DNA of 64,000 bases from Acidovorax sp. 1608163. Its GTDB lineage: Bacteria > Pseudomonadota > Gammaproteobacteria > Burkholderiales > Burkholderiaceae_C. The notes below the pieces were generated by a model that was given only the letters and a program-made list of their open reading frames with translations, ran no database searches and was not told where the DNA came from. This document shows, in pieces, positions 29,669 to 37,653 of the stretch. The stretch lies in the NCBI RefSeq assembly GCF_003669015.1, contig NZ_CP033069.1, positions 4,981,879 through 5,045,878 of the forward strand. The letters are read 5' to 3'. The translations under genes were made by a program, and so were the position numbers. Numbering within the stretch: position 1 is the first letter of the stretch; each line of letters opens with the position of its first letter.

Positions 29669-30625
29669 ATGTCTTCCCTGCGCCGCCTTTCGCCCCCGCT
29701 GCACCTGCTGCGGGCGTTTTCTACCGTCACCCGGTTTGGCGGTGTTTCGCGCGCGGCCGAGGCCTTGCACCTCACTCAAAGCGCGGTGAGCAAGCAGGTC
29801 AAAGAGCTGGAAACCTGGGTGGGCGTGCCCCTGTTTGAGCGCAGCCGCAAGCGCCTGGCCTTGACCCCGGCGGGCGAGCGGTATGAAAAAGCCGTGCGCG
29901 GCCTGATGGCCCAGCTGGAGGCCGCCACGCTGGAACTGATCACCAGCGATGACGGCGGCGGTGCGCTGCACTTGTCCAGCCTGCCCACGTTTGCGGCCAA
30001 GTGGCTCATTCCGCGGCTGCCGCAGTTCCAGCAGTTGCATCCACAAATCACGCTGCACTTTGTGCCGTACGTGCACAGCTACGACTTCACCCGGCCCGAG
30101 CTGGACTGCGCCATTTTGTTTGGCGATGGCCACTGGCCTGGGGCGCATGCCCACTACCTCACGGGCCAGGATGTGGCCCTGATCGCGCCGCGCACCAAGG
30201 TAGCGGACTGGCCCCTTCACACCCCGCGCGATGTGGCGCGCTACACCCTGCTGCGCCATGTGACGGTGCCCGAGGCCTGGCTGCGCTGGAGCCAGACGCA
30301 CGGTGTGGAGGGTGCCATCGACCCGCTGGCCGGGCCGCAGTTTGACCAGTTCCAGACCATGATCCGCGCGGTGATGGCGGGCATGGGCCTGGCGTTGGTG
30401 CCGCGCTGCCTGGTGCAGGACGAGATCACCTCGGGCCTGGTGCGCGAGCCGCTGGCCCCGCTGGCGCAGGCGGGCGGCTACCAGGGCGATGTGGGCTACT
30501 GGTTTTGCTACCCGGAGGGGCGCACCCAGTTGCATGCGCTGCAGTGCTTTCGGCAGTGGCTGCTGCAAAGCACCGAGGCGGGCGCCCCCGCTACGGTGCA
30601 GGCAGCGGGATTAAAGGAGAAATAG
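29669..30625 (+). CDS. LysR-family transcriptional regulator (GcvA-like)
   Basis: A 318-residue LysR regulator. The N-terminal winged helix includes LHLLRAFSTV, VSRAAEALHLTQSAVSKQVK and LFERSRKRLALTPAG. The effector domain starts LHLSSLPTFAAKWLIPRLPQF, characteristic of the GcvA-like subgroup. It is divergent from the Bug binding-protein gene, with a palindromic operator in between, and probably controls it in response to the transported ligand. Confidence 0.93.
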   Translation: MSSLRRLSPPLHLLRAFSTVTRFGGVSRAAEALHLTQSAVSKQVKELETWVGVPLFERSRKRLALTPAGERYEKAVRGLMAQLEAATLELITSDDGGGALHLSSLPTFAAKWLIPRLPQFQQLHPQITLHFVPYVHSYDFTRPELDCAILFGDGHWPGAHAHYLTGQDVALIAPRTKVADWPLHTPRDVARYTLLRHVTVPEAWLRWSQTHGVEGAIDPLAGPQFDQFQTMIRAVMAGMGLALVPRCLVQDEITSGLVREPLAPLAQAGGYQGDVGYWFCYPEGRTQLHALQCFRQWLLQSTEAGAPATVQAAGLKEK

Positions 30626-30669
30626 GCCTGTAGCGCTTATCCGGTAAGCGCTAGCAGCTATGAATATAT
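30618..30669 (+). repeat. Dispersed palindromic repeat, family 1, copy E
   Basis: GAAATAGGCCTGTAGCGC, TTATCCGGTAAGCGC and TAGCAGCTATGAATAT. It overlaps the stop codon of the LysR gene and lies between it and the convergent Crp-like gene. Confidence 0.8.
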
Positions 30670-30749
30670 GAGCATTCAGTGCGTTCGCAGCGCGCGCTTG
30701 TGCACGCGTGGGTGTCTGCAAGCGGCGCAATGCCCCGCTGGCTGCGGGC

Positions 30750-31466
30750 TCAGTCCCCGCGCACCTCGGCCACCAGGTCGGCCAGGGCTTGCACATCGGT
30801 CACCACCAGGGCGTGCAGCCCATCCTTGCGCAGCAGGCCGCGTTTGGTCAGGGCGCTGATCTCGCGGGTGACCTGCTCGCGGTTGGTGCTGATTTTGCTG
30901 GCCAGAACGGCGTGGGCGGGGGCGGGGTCGATGCGGGCGGTGTTGTCGCTTTGCAGCCCGCTGGCGTGGGCCAGCCGCAGCAGCTCGGCGTGCAGGCGGG
31001 TTTGCACGCCCAGGGTGCTCAGGTCAATCACGCGCTCGGTCAGGCGCCGCACCAGGGCCGTGAGGTTCCTCATCATGCGCATGGCGACGATGGGTTCGCG
31101 CTCCAGCATCGCGATGAAGGCGGGGGCCGACAGGCTGGCCAGCACGCTGGCCTCCAGCGCCACCACGTCGGCCGAGCGGGGTTGCCCGTCAATTGCCGAC
31201 AGGTCGCCAAAGTGCTCGCCCGCCTCGCAGTCCCGAAACGTGACCTCGCGCCCGCTGGCCGCGTAGGTGGTGATGCGCGCGCGCCCCGCGCACAAAAAGT
31301 ACACCTCGCCACCCGGCGATGCGCGGGTGAACAGGGGCGTGCGGGCTTCTACCGTGCGCCAGTCGCACTCGGCGGCAATGCGGTCCAGGCAGGCCTCGCC
31401 CAGGCCTTCAAACAGGGCGATGCGGCGCAGGGCCAGGGTGGAGCGGGGGGATTGCGGTGCGTTCAT
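30750..31466 (-). CDS. Crp/Fnr-family regulator with a cyclic-nucleotide site
   Basis: A 238-residue regulator. Residues 15-140 form the effector domain; the phosphate-binding cassette HFGDLSAIDGQPRSADVVA keeps the Arg-Ser pair that contacts cAMP phosphate in Crp. There are no FNR-type cysteines. The C-terminal winged helix has STNREQVTREISALTKRGLL. It is divergent from a membrane-bound nucleotide cyclase, suggesting a local circuit in which that cyclase's product controls this regulator. Confidence 0.9.
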   Translation of the reverse strand: MNAPQSPRSTLALRRIALFEGLGEACLDRIAAECDWRTVEARTPLFTRASPGGEVYFLCAGRARITTYAASGREVTFRDCEAGEHFGDLSAIDGQPRSADVVALEASVLASLSAPAFIAMLEREPIVAMRMMRNLTALVRRLTERVIDLSTLGVQTRLHAELLRLAHASGLQSDNTARIDPAPAHAVLASKISTNREQVTREISALTKRGLLRKDGLHALVVTDVQALADLVAEVRGD

Positions 31467-31729
31467 GGAACCAAAGGGGTGGGCGCAGCACCCAAGGCTG
31501 GCGCCGCAGAGGTGTGCGAAGTGGGCGGATTATGCTCACAAGCTTCAGAATTCAGTGTTGTGCTGTGCTTCTGTGGTGGGCTTCTTGGCGGGTGGGCCGC
31601 GTTGTCGGCGCCGCCGCCTGCGGGGCCTTTCTTTGTGAGGGGGCTCGCCCTCGCATTTCTCCCTGGCATTTCTCCCTCGCATGGCATCTTGGTGCCCTGT
31701 GTTTTGACTTTTTCCATCACCTCCCTTCC

Positions 31730-33373
31730 ATGTCCCTTGCCCTGATCCGCTCGCGCCTGCCTTCCCTTCGCCAGGTGCGCTGGGCCAGTGGCCTGGTGCT
31801 GTGGTGCTACGTGGCCCTGCACCTGGGCAACCATGCCACGGGGCTGGTGTCTTTGCAGGTGGCCGATGCGCTGCTGGAGGTGATCAGCAGTGGGTGGCAT
31901 TCGGTGCCGGGCACGGTGCTGCTGTATGGCGCGCTGCTCACGCACCTGGCGCTGGCAGGCGTGGCCCTGTGGCAGCGGCGCAGCCTGCGCATGCCGTGGG
32001 TGGAGGGTGTGCGGCTGGCACTGGGCCTGTGCCTGCCGCTGCTGCTGGCCGGGCATTTTGTGGCCACGCGCTGGGCGTTTGAATCCATGGGCGCATCGCC
32101 CCCCTACGGCCGCATGGTGAATGGCCTGGCCCGGCCCGAGAACCTGGTGCTGCAGTCGCTGCTGCTCATCACGGCGTGGTGGCATGGCTGCCTGGGCCTG
32201 CACATGGCGATGCGCGGGCGGCCAGGGTGGCGGCGCTGGCAGCCCGCCTTGCTCACGGGGACCGTGCTGCTGCCGGTGCTGGCGGCGCTGGGCTTGCTAT
32301 TTATGGCGCGCGAGATTGCCTGGGAGGTGAGCGCGCTGCCCCCACCGCCCTCGGGCCGCACCGCGCAGGCGGTGGCGGCGTCGGCCTGGCTGGAGGATGC
32401 CTTGCGCTGGGGCTGGGTGGCCGCCGTGGCCGCCTTGTTGGCACTGCGCTGGGCATGGCGCACCTTGCGGCGCTGCCGTGGGGGCGGCCCCATCACCCTG
32501 CGCTACCCCGACCGCGCTGTGCAAGTGCCGCGCGGATTTACGGTGCTGGAGGCCAGCCGCAGCCACGGCATTGCCCACCTGGCGCTGTGCGGCGGGCGGG
32601 CGCGCTGCTCTACCTGCCGCGTGCGGGTGGATGGGCCCAGTGCCCATGTGCCCGAGCCTGGCCGCGACGAGCGCACCACGCTGGCCCGCGTGCAGGCCCC
32701 GCCGGGCGTGCGCCTGGCCTGCCAGCTGCGGCCCACCGGCGATGTGCAGATCACGCCCCTGTTCCAGCCCGGCCAGGCCCCGCTGCCAGGGCGCCTGGGG
32801 CAAGAGCGGCAGGTGGCCATCTTGTTTGTGGACCTGCGCCGCTGGTCGGGCATGGCCGAGCGGCAGTGGCCGTTTGACCTGGCCTGGATGCTGGACCAGT
32901 ACTTCGCCCGCGTGGGCGCGGCCGTGCAAGACGGCGGCGGCCTGGCCAACCAGTTCATTGGCGACAGCGTGATGGCCATCTTTGGGCTGGAGACCGATTT
33001 GCCCACCGCCTGCCGCCAGGCCGTGCAGGCCGCTACGTTGATCGAGCAGCGCATGGACGCCTGGAGCGAGACCTTTCGCACCCAGTTTGGCCAGTCGCTG
33101 GACTTTGGCATGGGCCTGCACGCAGGCCGCGTGGCGCTGGGGCAGGTGGGCTACGAAGACACCACCACCTTCAGTGCTGTGGGCGAGGTGGTGAACACGG
33201 CCAGCCGCCTGCAAGACCATTCCAAAGTGGTGGGCGCACGGCTGGTGCTGTCGCTGGAGGCCGCCCGCCTTGCCGGCGTGGCCGACGCCCTGGGCACGCC
33301 TGAAGAGGTGCAGGTGCGCGGGCGCTCGCAGCCACTGCAGGTGTTGCATGTGAAGCGGCCTTCGCAGCTGTGA
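31730..33373 (+). CDS. Membrane class III nucleotidyl cyclase with a [2Fe-2S] ferredoxin domain
   Basis: A 547-residue three-part protein. Residues 1-220 hold five to six membrane helices with several His (LHLGNHATG, LTHLALA, GHFVATRW, WWHGCLGLH), resembling the SdhC-like haem anchor of rhizobial CyaC. Residues 240-345 are a ferredoxin domain with LCGGRARCSTCRV and LACQL, the C-x5-C-x2-C ... C pattern of plant-type [2Fe-2S] proteins. Residues 360-540 are a class III cyclase with metal Asp in FVDLRRWSG and IGDSVMAIFG, and Asn/Arg in VVNTASRLQ. The Lys that usually selects adenine is Gln here (NQFIGDS), so ATP specificity is not assured. A redox- or oxygen-sensing role is inferred. Confidence 0.88.
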   Translation: MSLALIRSRLPSLRQVRWASGLVLWCYVALHLGNHATGLVSLQVADALLEVISSGWHSVPGTVLLYGALLTHLALAGVALWQRRSLRMPWVEGVRLALGLCLPLLLAGHFVATRWAFESMGASPPYGRMVNGLARPENLVLQSLLLITAWWHGCLGLHMAMRGRPGWRRWQPALLTGTVLLPVLAALGLLFMAREIAWEVSALPPPPSGRTAQAVAASAWLEDALRWGWVAAVAALLALRWAWRTLRRCRGGGPITLRYPDRAVQVPRGFTVLEASRSHGIAHLALCGGRARCSTCRVRVDGPSAHVPEPGRDERTTLARVQAPPGVRLACQLRPTGDVQITPLFQPGQAPLPGRLGQERQVAILFVDLRRWSGMAERQWPFDLAWMLDQYFARVGAAVQDGGGLANQFIGDSVMAIFGLETDLPTACRQAVQAATLIEQRMDAWSETFRTQFGQSLDFGMGLHAGRVALGQVGYEDTTTFSAVGEVVNTASRLQDHSKVVGARLVLSLEAARLAGVADALGTPEEVQVRGRSQPLQVLHVKRPSQL

Positions 33374-33489
33374 CGAGGGCTGTATTCCGAAGGGCTGTGA
33401 ATCCGGCTGGGTGCGGGTGGTCCGGGGAGTTTTGAGAGTCGCCCTGTCGCTGGCGCCATTGTTTGTCCCGCGCCAGGGCGGCAGGTCCC

Positions 33490-33885
33490 TCATTTGCAGT
33501 TGCAGCCGCTAAATTGGTCTTTGGAGTTCACGTAAACGTGGCAACTCTTGTCATGTTCCCCTTGCTCGTTGTACAGCCGTACGGTCAGATGAACCTTGGG
33601 GTCATCTGCCGTGGTGTGTGGCCCGGCAACGATCATGGCACCCGCTTGGCCGCCATTGGCGCTGCGGCTTTTGATTTGCTGGCATTGCCCTGCAATATTG
33701 ACCGCGTGCCGTCTATTCATTCCCTGCTCCTGGGGCTGCTTCCAGCCGCCGGATGTGTCGATGTAGCCGGCGTGGGCGCGATCTGCGCCCACGCCCAACA
33801 ACACGCAAGACAAGCAAGCGGCCAGCACCAGAACATGCCGGGTGGAAAAGACGAAATTTTTTACGAGGTTGGTTTGGTGTGTCAT
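33490..33885 (-). CDS. Small secreted cysteine-containing protein, unrecognised
   Basis: A 131-residue protein with a signal peptide (about residues 1-39; HVLVLAACLSCVLLGVGA, cleavage near AHAG). The mature part has four cysteines (GQCQQ, KSCHVYV and the end SGCNCK), suggesting two disulfides. The family is not recognised. AGGAGATTC just before the ATG is a good ribosome site. It is the last of five co-directional genes in an AT-rich island and may share their regulation. Confidence 0.65.
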   Translation of the reverse strand: MTHQTNLVKNFVFSTRHVLVLAACLSCVLLGVGADRAHAGYIDTSGGWKQPQEQGMNRRHAVNIAGQCQQIKSRSANGGQAGAMIVAGPHTTADDPKVHLTVRLYNEQGEHDKSCHVYVNSKDQFSGCNCK

Positions 33886-33916
33886 TTTGAATCTCCTGGA
33901 TTTAATGAAAAGGAAC

Positions 33917-34409
33917 TTACCCTGAATGGCCCATGGCCATTGGTGAGCATGTCGCGGTGCTCATGAAACTGCGGTTTGCTTCTGGCTGCAATGCAAGCCA
34001 TCCGGACTCCCATGCCAGAAAAAGCATGTGTCTGGTGTTTTGAGCACCTGATTTCTTGAGCATGCTTTTACGATGTTGCCCTGCGGTAAAAGGGCTGATA
34101 CCCAGTTCGCGGGCAATCATCTTGTCACTCATGCCTTGGGCAAGTAAATTGATGACTTGCTTTTCTTTATGCGAAAAAGGATTTTTGGGATATTTTTTTT
34201 ATATCACTGGCATGATGATAAAAGATACCCACAAGATTGATTGATTTTCCTGTTTTGCATTTTCTCATGATGTTTTCCTTGTGTTTGATCACAGTTTTTA
34301 ATGAGATCTCGAGTTGACTCGATATATTTCTCACCAGTTCACCCCGTGCCAGAAGTTCCAATATCTCTAGCTCACGGTTGGTGAGTGTGTTGTGAATTTC
34401 TATAGACAT
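33917..34409 (-). pseudogene. Tandem double LuxR-type HTH regulator, split at an A8 tract
   Basis: The first frame (34409-34167, 80 residues) contains one LuxR helix-turn-helix (LTNRELEILELLARGELVRN, then ISLKTVIKHKENIM). The second frame carries another (FSHKEKQVINLLAQGMSDKM, then PFTAGQHRKSMLKKSG) and ends at 33917. On the coding strand the break lies at eight A residues (34193-34200); with seven, the frames join as DIKKYPKNPFSHKEK into one protein of about 163 residues. No receiver or sensory domain is present. The tract could switch the gene by slippage, or the upstream domain may work alone. The gene lies 23 bases after the 93-residue gene of the same operon. Confidence 0.7.
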
Positions 34410-34432
34410 GATGTGACGAGTTTTTGTTAAGT

Positions 34433-34714
34433 TTATTTTGGCAGCTTCTCGTATTTTGTCTTGAGTTCTTTGTATTTGTAATCAACCTCTTTTGCTTTTT
34501 TGAGTAGGCTTTGAAATCCGTTATTGTCCAGATGTTCTCTTGTGATTTTTGAAATGCTGCCCAAGAGGTAGATGGTGTTGTCGATGGTTTGGTTGATGGT
34601 ATTTAGCAAATACCCATTCTTGAAAAGCTTCAAGGTATTGATAATTTCTTCAGAAGCGTCTGAATCTTTGGTGGTGATGGAAATGTCACTGAAATTTTCA
34701 TGTCTTTGCCTCAT
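34433..34714 (-). CDS. Small helical protein, unrecognised
   Basis: A 93-residue, lysine-rich protein without a signal peptide or membrane segment. Most of it looks helical (SEEIINTLKLFKNGYLLNTI, QSLLKKAKEVDYKYKELKTK), with a possible coiled coil at the C-terminus. Its ATG overlaps the stop of the preceding cytolysin-domain gene as ATGA, so the two are translationally coupled. Coupling suggests a partner or immunity role; this is inference. Confidence 0.65.
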   Translation of the reverse strand: MRQRHENFSDISITTKDSDASEEIINTLKLFKNGYLLNTINQTIDNTIYLLGSISKITREHLDNNGFQSLLKKAKEVDYKYKELKTKYEKLPK

Positions 34715-35037
34715 GGATTTTTCCACTCGACACCATAATTGATCAGCGTGGTGCCGAAAATTTCGACACGGGCTTCGCCATTTTTGATTTCCAGGGCTGG
34801 GTTTTTCCAAATGATGGTGCCTGTGGCATTTCTGGGCTTCCAGACCAGGCCCGTGTCATGCTCCACCCAGAGCTGCAGGTTTTTGATATCTCCCTCAGGC
34901 AGCGTGAACGACCAATTGGTCCCCGCAGTCATGGAATGTTCGCTGGTAGCTTGTTGCTGAAAATCGTCTTGAATCCAGCTCAGACGGCAGTGGGCAACAA
35001 AGGCGCCCTTGTTGGTTACGGTGATGGTGATAGACAT
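34711..35037 (-). CDS. Free-standing thiol-activated cytolysin beta-sandwich domain protein
   Basis: A 108-residue protein that aligns along its length with domain 4 of cholesterol-dependent cytolysins such as pneumolysin. NKGAFVAHCRLSW matches HSGAYVAQYYITW, EHDTGLVWKPR matches the undecapeptide ECTGLAWEWWR, and ARVEIFGTTLINY matches TISIWGTTLYPQ. The Thr-Leu pair used for cholesterol recognition is kept; the undecapeptide Cys and the Trp pair are not. No signal peptide is seen. The ATG at 35037 follows AAGGAAA. The pore-forming domains 1-3 of true cytolysins are absent, so the protein could bind membranes or act with a partner. It follows the 258-residue gene by 44 bases. Confidence 0.75.
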   Translation of the reverse strand: MSITITVTNKGAFVAHCRLSWIQDDFQQQATSEHSMTAGTNWSFTLPEGDIKNLQLWVEHDTGLVWKPRNATGTIIWKNPALEIKNGEARVEIFGTTLINYGVEWKNP

Positions 35038-35081
35038 AGTGTTTTCCTTGTATAAATAAATTTTTAAATCCAAATTTCTGA

Positions 35082-35858
35082 TTAGCCTTGCCAGTTGGAT
35101 AGCATGGCATTTCCATCAAAGGTAATCACTTTGAAAGCTATTGGCGCACGTTCGGATTCATCGGTATCGCTGATAACCTCATTGGGGCTGGGAAAAACAT
35201 ACTTGACGATCGATTCGCTGGCCTCGCTGAAGGCGTACGACGCTTTACCGCCAGCCTTCAGCCCTTCAACCAGTGAAGATGTCCCCTTGGCTGAACCGCC
35301 AATGCTGAATGTCTGGTTGTCCGACTGCGATCCAATCATGAAGCCGCCAGCACTGCGCACCACACTGGTAATGACTACAAACCCAGGCTTGATACCCCCG
35401 CTACCATTCAAATATCCCTTGGTGCCTGCGGCTGTCTTGAGTGTTTTAAAAACATCAATCTTCATCAGGTTCTGGGTGTTTTGAATATTCTTGGACCTCA
35501 CGGCGGTATATTGAGCAAGCAGGTCGGTACTCCTTGAAAATCCCCAGCTAAACTTCACGCCGCCATTGATTTTTGTTCCTGTCTCTGGATCAATAAAGGT
35601 TCCGTCAATCTTGGTAGCCACATCATGCTTCTTGACACCGCTGGTCATGAAAATGAAGTCACCGGTTCGTTTTTCGGCTGTGGAAAATTTTTCTTCGTGC
35701 TCGTGGAACACATTTCCCATGACATCAAATTCGGCAGTCTCGGGGTTGATGACTCCGTATGCGCCCAGGTCCACATTACCGACCATAGACCAATTTCCCC
35801 ACAGGCTGCCATCACCCTGGCGAATAAGCTCAGTGAATTTTTTATTCCAGTAAATCAT
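35082..35858 (-). CDS. Unrecognised 258-residue protein, first gene of the AT-rich operon
   Basis: The sequence has many short hydrophobic/polar alternations typical of beta strands (GFVVITSVVRSAGGFMIGS, QTFSIGGSAKG, AFKVITFDG) and Gly/Ser-rich turns. It has no signal peptide and no membrane helix. The N-terminus includes NWSMVGNVDLGAYGVINPET. The layout, with a beta-rich core and FVVITSVV strand, is faintly reminiscent of gasdermin or MACPF-type pore formers, but no diagnostic motif is present and this is speculation. GAGGAGC before the ATG is a strong ribosome site. It leads the cluster that includes the cytolysin-domain protein. Confidence 0.7.
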   Translation of the reverse strand: MIYWNKKFTELIRQGDGSLWGNWSMVGNVDLGAYGVINPETAEFDVMGNVFHEHEEKFSTAEKRTGDFIFMTSGVKKHDVATKIDGTFIDPETGTKINGGVKFSWGFSRSTDLLAQYTAVRSKNIQNTQNLMKIDVFKTLKTAAGTKGYLNGSGGIKPGFVVITSVVRSAGGFMIGSQSDNQTFSIGGSAKGTSSLVEGLKAGGKASYAFSEASESIVKYVFPSPNEVISDTDESERAPIAFKVITFDGNAMLSNWQG

Positions 35859-36386
35859 TTTTGCTCCTCATATTTAATGACCACAGATGTTTGTGGCAAC
35901 TGCAGTTTATGGAGGGCATCTGGGTGGCTCAATACGATAAAAGGGGGATGCTCTTGAGGTATGACACTCAAAATATATATTGCAAGAAATATTTTGCATA
36001 TGTTGAATATGGAATATATATTTCTATCAAATATTGTGTTTTGGCATGATTCTTATGAGGGGCATACGGGTTTAATGGCGACGTGCCCTCGTGCAAAGCA
36101 GAAATTCGCACGGGGAACTTCCGCTAACGAATAAAGGGGGCGCGGTCTGCCACGTGTTTCGGGGTCGGGATTTGCGATGTGCCCCCATCCAGTCTTTAAA
36201 CGATAAAAATGATCGTCTGTGCTGGGTGTGGGGCCTGGACCCCATCAATCGGGGTGCTGGTAGTGGTGTCTTCACGCGCAAAACCTGTGCGTTTACGCAC
36301 ATACGCCAACGCGCCAAAAACGGAAACTTCTTCCCATGCAGAACGCAATCACGCACTGCAGGAATCACTCCAAAGGAAGAACTGCC
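35859..36386. other. Intergenic region at the edge of the AT-rich island
   Basis: Bases 35859-36060 are strikingly AT-rich (repeated ATAT and AAATATTT) and probably hold the minus-strand promoter of the island operon. A -35-like TTGCAA lies at 35980-35985, with a weak -10 17 bases away. From about 36080 on, composition returns to GC-rich. No gene is seen in this part; it holds the leader of the DUF4148 gene. No att-like direct repeat or integrase remnant was found at this border. Confidence 0.5.
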
Positions 36387-36746
36387 ATGACCAACGCCAA
36401 GACCCTGATCGCTATCGCCACTGTGGCTGCTGCCACCTTTGCAGGTGCCGCTTCAGCCGCCACCCCCACACTGCTGACCGAGCAATGGGTGGGCGCCGAG
36501 CCCGTCGCCCAAGGCCCTGCACTGAGCCGCGCTGAAGTGCAAGCCGACCTGAACCTGTGGAACCGCGCTGGCCTGGGCCAAGCCAATGCAGGCGATCGCA
36601 CCCCCGACGCCGATCCCGCCTACCAAGCCAGCCTGGCCGAATACCGCCGCCTGCGCAGCGGCCCCGAGTTTGTGGCCGAAGTGCGCCGCCTCGGTGGCGA
36701 TGTGAGCCGCATTGCGGGCCAAGCGGGTGCCTCCACGGCACATTGA
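36387..36746 (+). CDS. DUF4148-type exported protein
   Basis: A 119-residue protein. A signal peptide covers about residues 1-24 (NAKTLIAIATVAAATFAGAA). The motif SRAEVQADLNLWNRAGLGQ matches the TRAEVQAEL block of DUF4148 proteins, which are abundant and functionally unknown in Burkholderiales. The ATG at 36387 follows AAAGGAAG. It is transcribed alone and followed by a long hairpin. Confidence 0.78.
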   Translation: MTNAKTLIAIATVAAATFAGAASAATPTLLTEQWVGAEPVAQGPALSRAEVQADLNLWNRAGLGQANAGDRTPDADPAYQASLAEYRRLRSGPEFVAEVRRLGGDVSRIAGQAGASTAH

Positions 36747-36823
36747 TGCACAGGCTTGCAGGGCCGCCATAGGCCGTCAGCGCAGTGCTGTCCGCGAACT
36801 CTGTCCTGTCCTGCAAACTTTTT

Positions 36824-36874
36824 CACTGAACCCCAGGCGCTGCTGTCAATGACAACAGCGCCTGGGGTTCAGTG
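36824..36874. terminator. Long hairpin between the DUF4148 gene and marR
   Basis: A 24-bp inverted repeat with one mismatch (36824-36847 with 36851-36874, loop AAT). It lies between convergent genes and probably ends both transcripts, although the U-tract is weak on the plus strand (GCTTTGG) and absent on the minus strand. Confidence 0.55.
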
Positions 36875-36918
36875 CTTTGGCAGGTACATCGTTGCGACTC
36901 TGTTCTGAGAACAGGCTC

Positions 36919-37418
36919 TTAGGGCGGGTTGCTGCCGCCCGCATACGCCTCCAGCCCAATCGCCACCACCGTGGCCACGTCATCGCCCACCTCGGCGCGA
37001 AACTCCGCTTCGGCCTGCGTCACTGCATCACGAAATCCCTGTAGCCAGGCCAGCCCGGTGGGGGTAAAGCACACCCGGCGTGCCCGGGCGTCGTGCGGGT
37101 CGCTCTCGCGGGTCACCAATCCCCACGCTTCGCACTGGTCTACCAGTTGCGCCATCGACTGTTTGGTCATGCCTGCGCGTTGCGCCAGGTCGGTCAGCCG
37201 GTCGCCCCCAGCGCCAGGTGCCGCGTCAGGTGGATGTGCGCGGCCCCCACTTGGTCGCGGGCGGCCAGGTTCGACAGGGCCAAGGGCACTTCCACGTTGC
37301 GCGCCATGAGCTGCAGAACACGGGCATCAAAGCGGCGCATGGCATGGCCCAGCAGGCGCCCCAGGTGGGTCTGGCGCCAGGCATCGTCGGGTGGGATTGC
37401 GGTGGGGGTGGGGTGCAT
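36919..37418 (-). pseudogene. MarR-family regulator, frameshifted
   Basis: The N-terminal frame (from ATG 37418, preceded by GGAG) ends early in LALGATG. The next frame continues with GDRLTDLAQRAGMTKQSMAQ, the recognition helix region, and the wing TRESDPHDARARRVCFTPTG, to stop 36919. One extra base in the C-run at 37205-37209 fuses them into a protein of about 166 residues that reads as a normal MarR regulator. Because the change is one base in a five-base run, a sequencing error is likely. It may control an efflux or oxidative-stress gene; no target is adjacent. Confidence 0.75.
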
Positions 37419-37562
37419 GGGGGCTCCAGATGCCCTGATTGGGTCATTCCGCAGGCTCGGCAAACTGCGCGGAGGCGGTGCCTTAAATGGTAAGGCAAAC
37501 TGACTAAAAAACTGTTTACTTGGCTCTATGAGGCCTCTACATTACTGGTCAAGCAGCCAGTG

Positions 37563-37578
37563 CTGTTGTTAAAAACAG
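37563..37578 (+). promoter_or_regulatory. LexA (SOS) box of recA
   Basis: CTGTTGTTAAAAACAG fits the CTGT-N8-ACAG SOS-box consensus exactly. It lies 75 bases before the recA start, so recA, and probably recX with it, should be induced by DNA damage through LexA cleavage. Confidence 0.85.
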
Positions 37579-37653
37579 TATGTTTTGACCCGCTGGCCCC
37601 CACAGATCACCCCAGATCACTTCAGACACTTCGTTTTATTCAGGAGCCATTCC

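Noticed and set aside
35082..35858. Bacterial gasdermin
   Set aside because: Only a vague strand pattern is shared; no adjacent protease and no recognisable gasdermin motif. Left as unrecognised.
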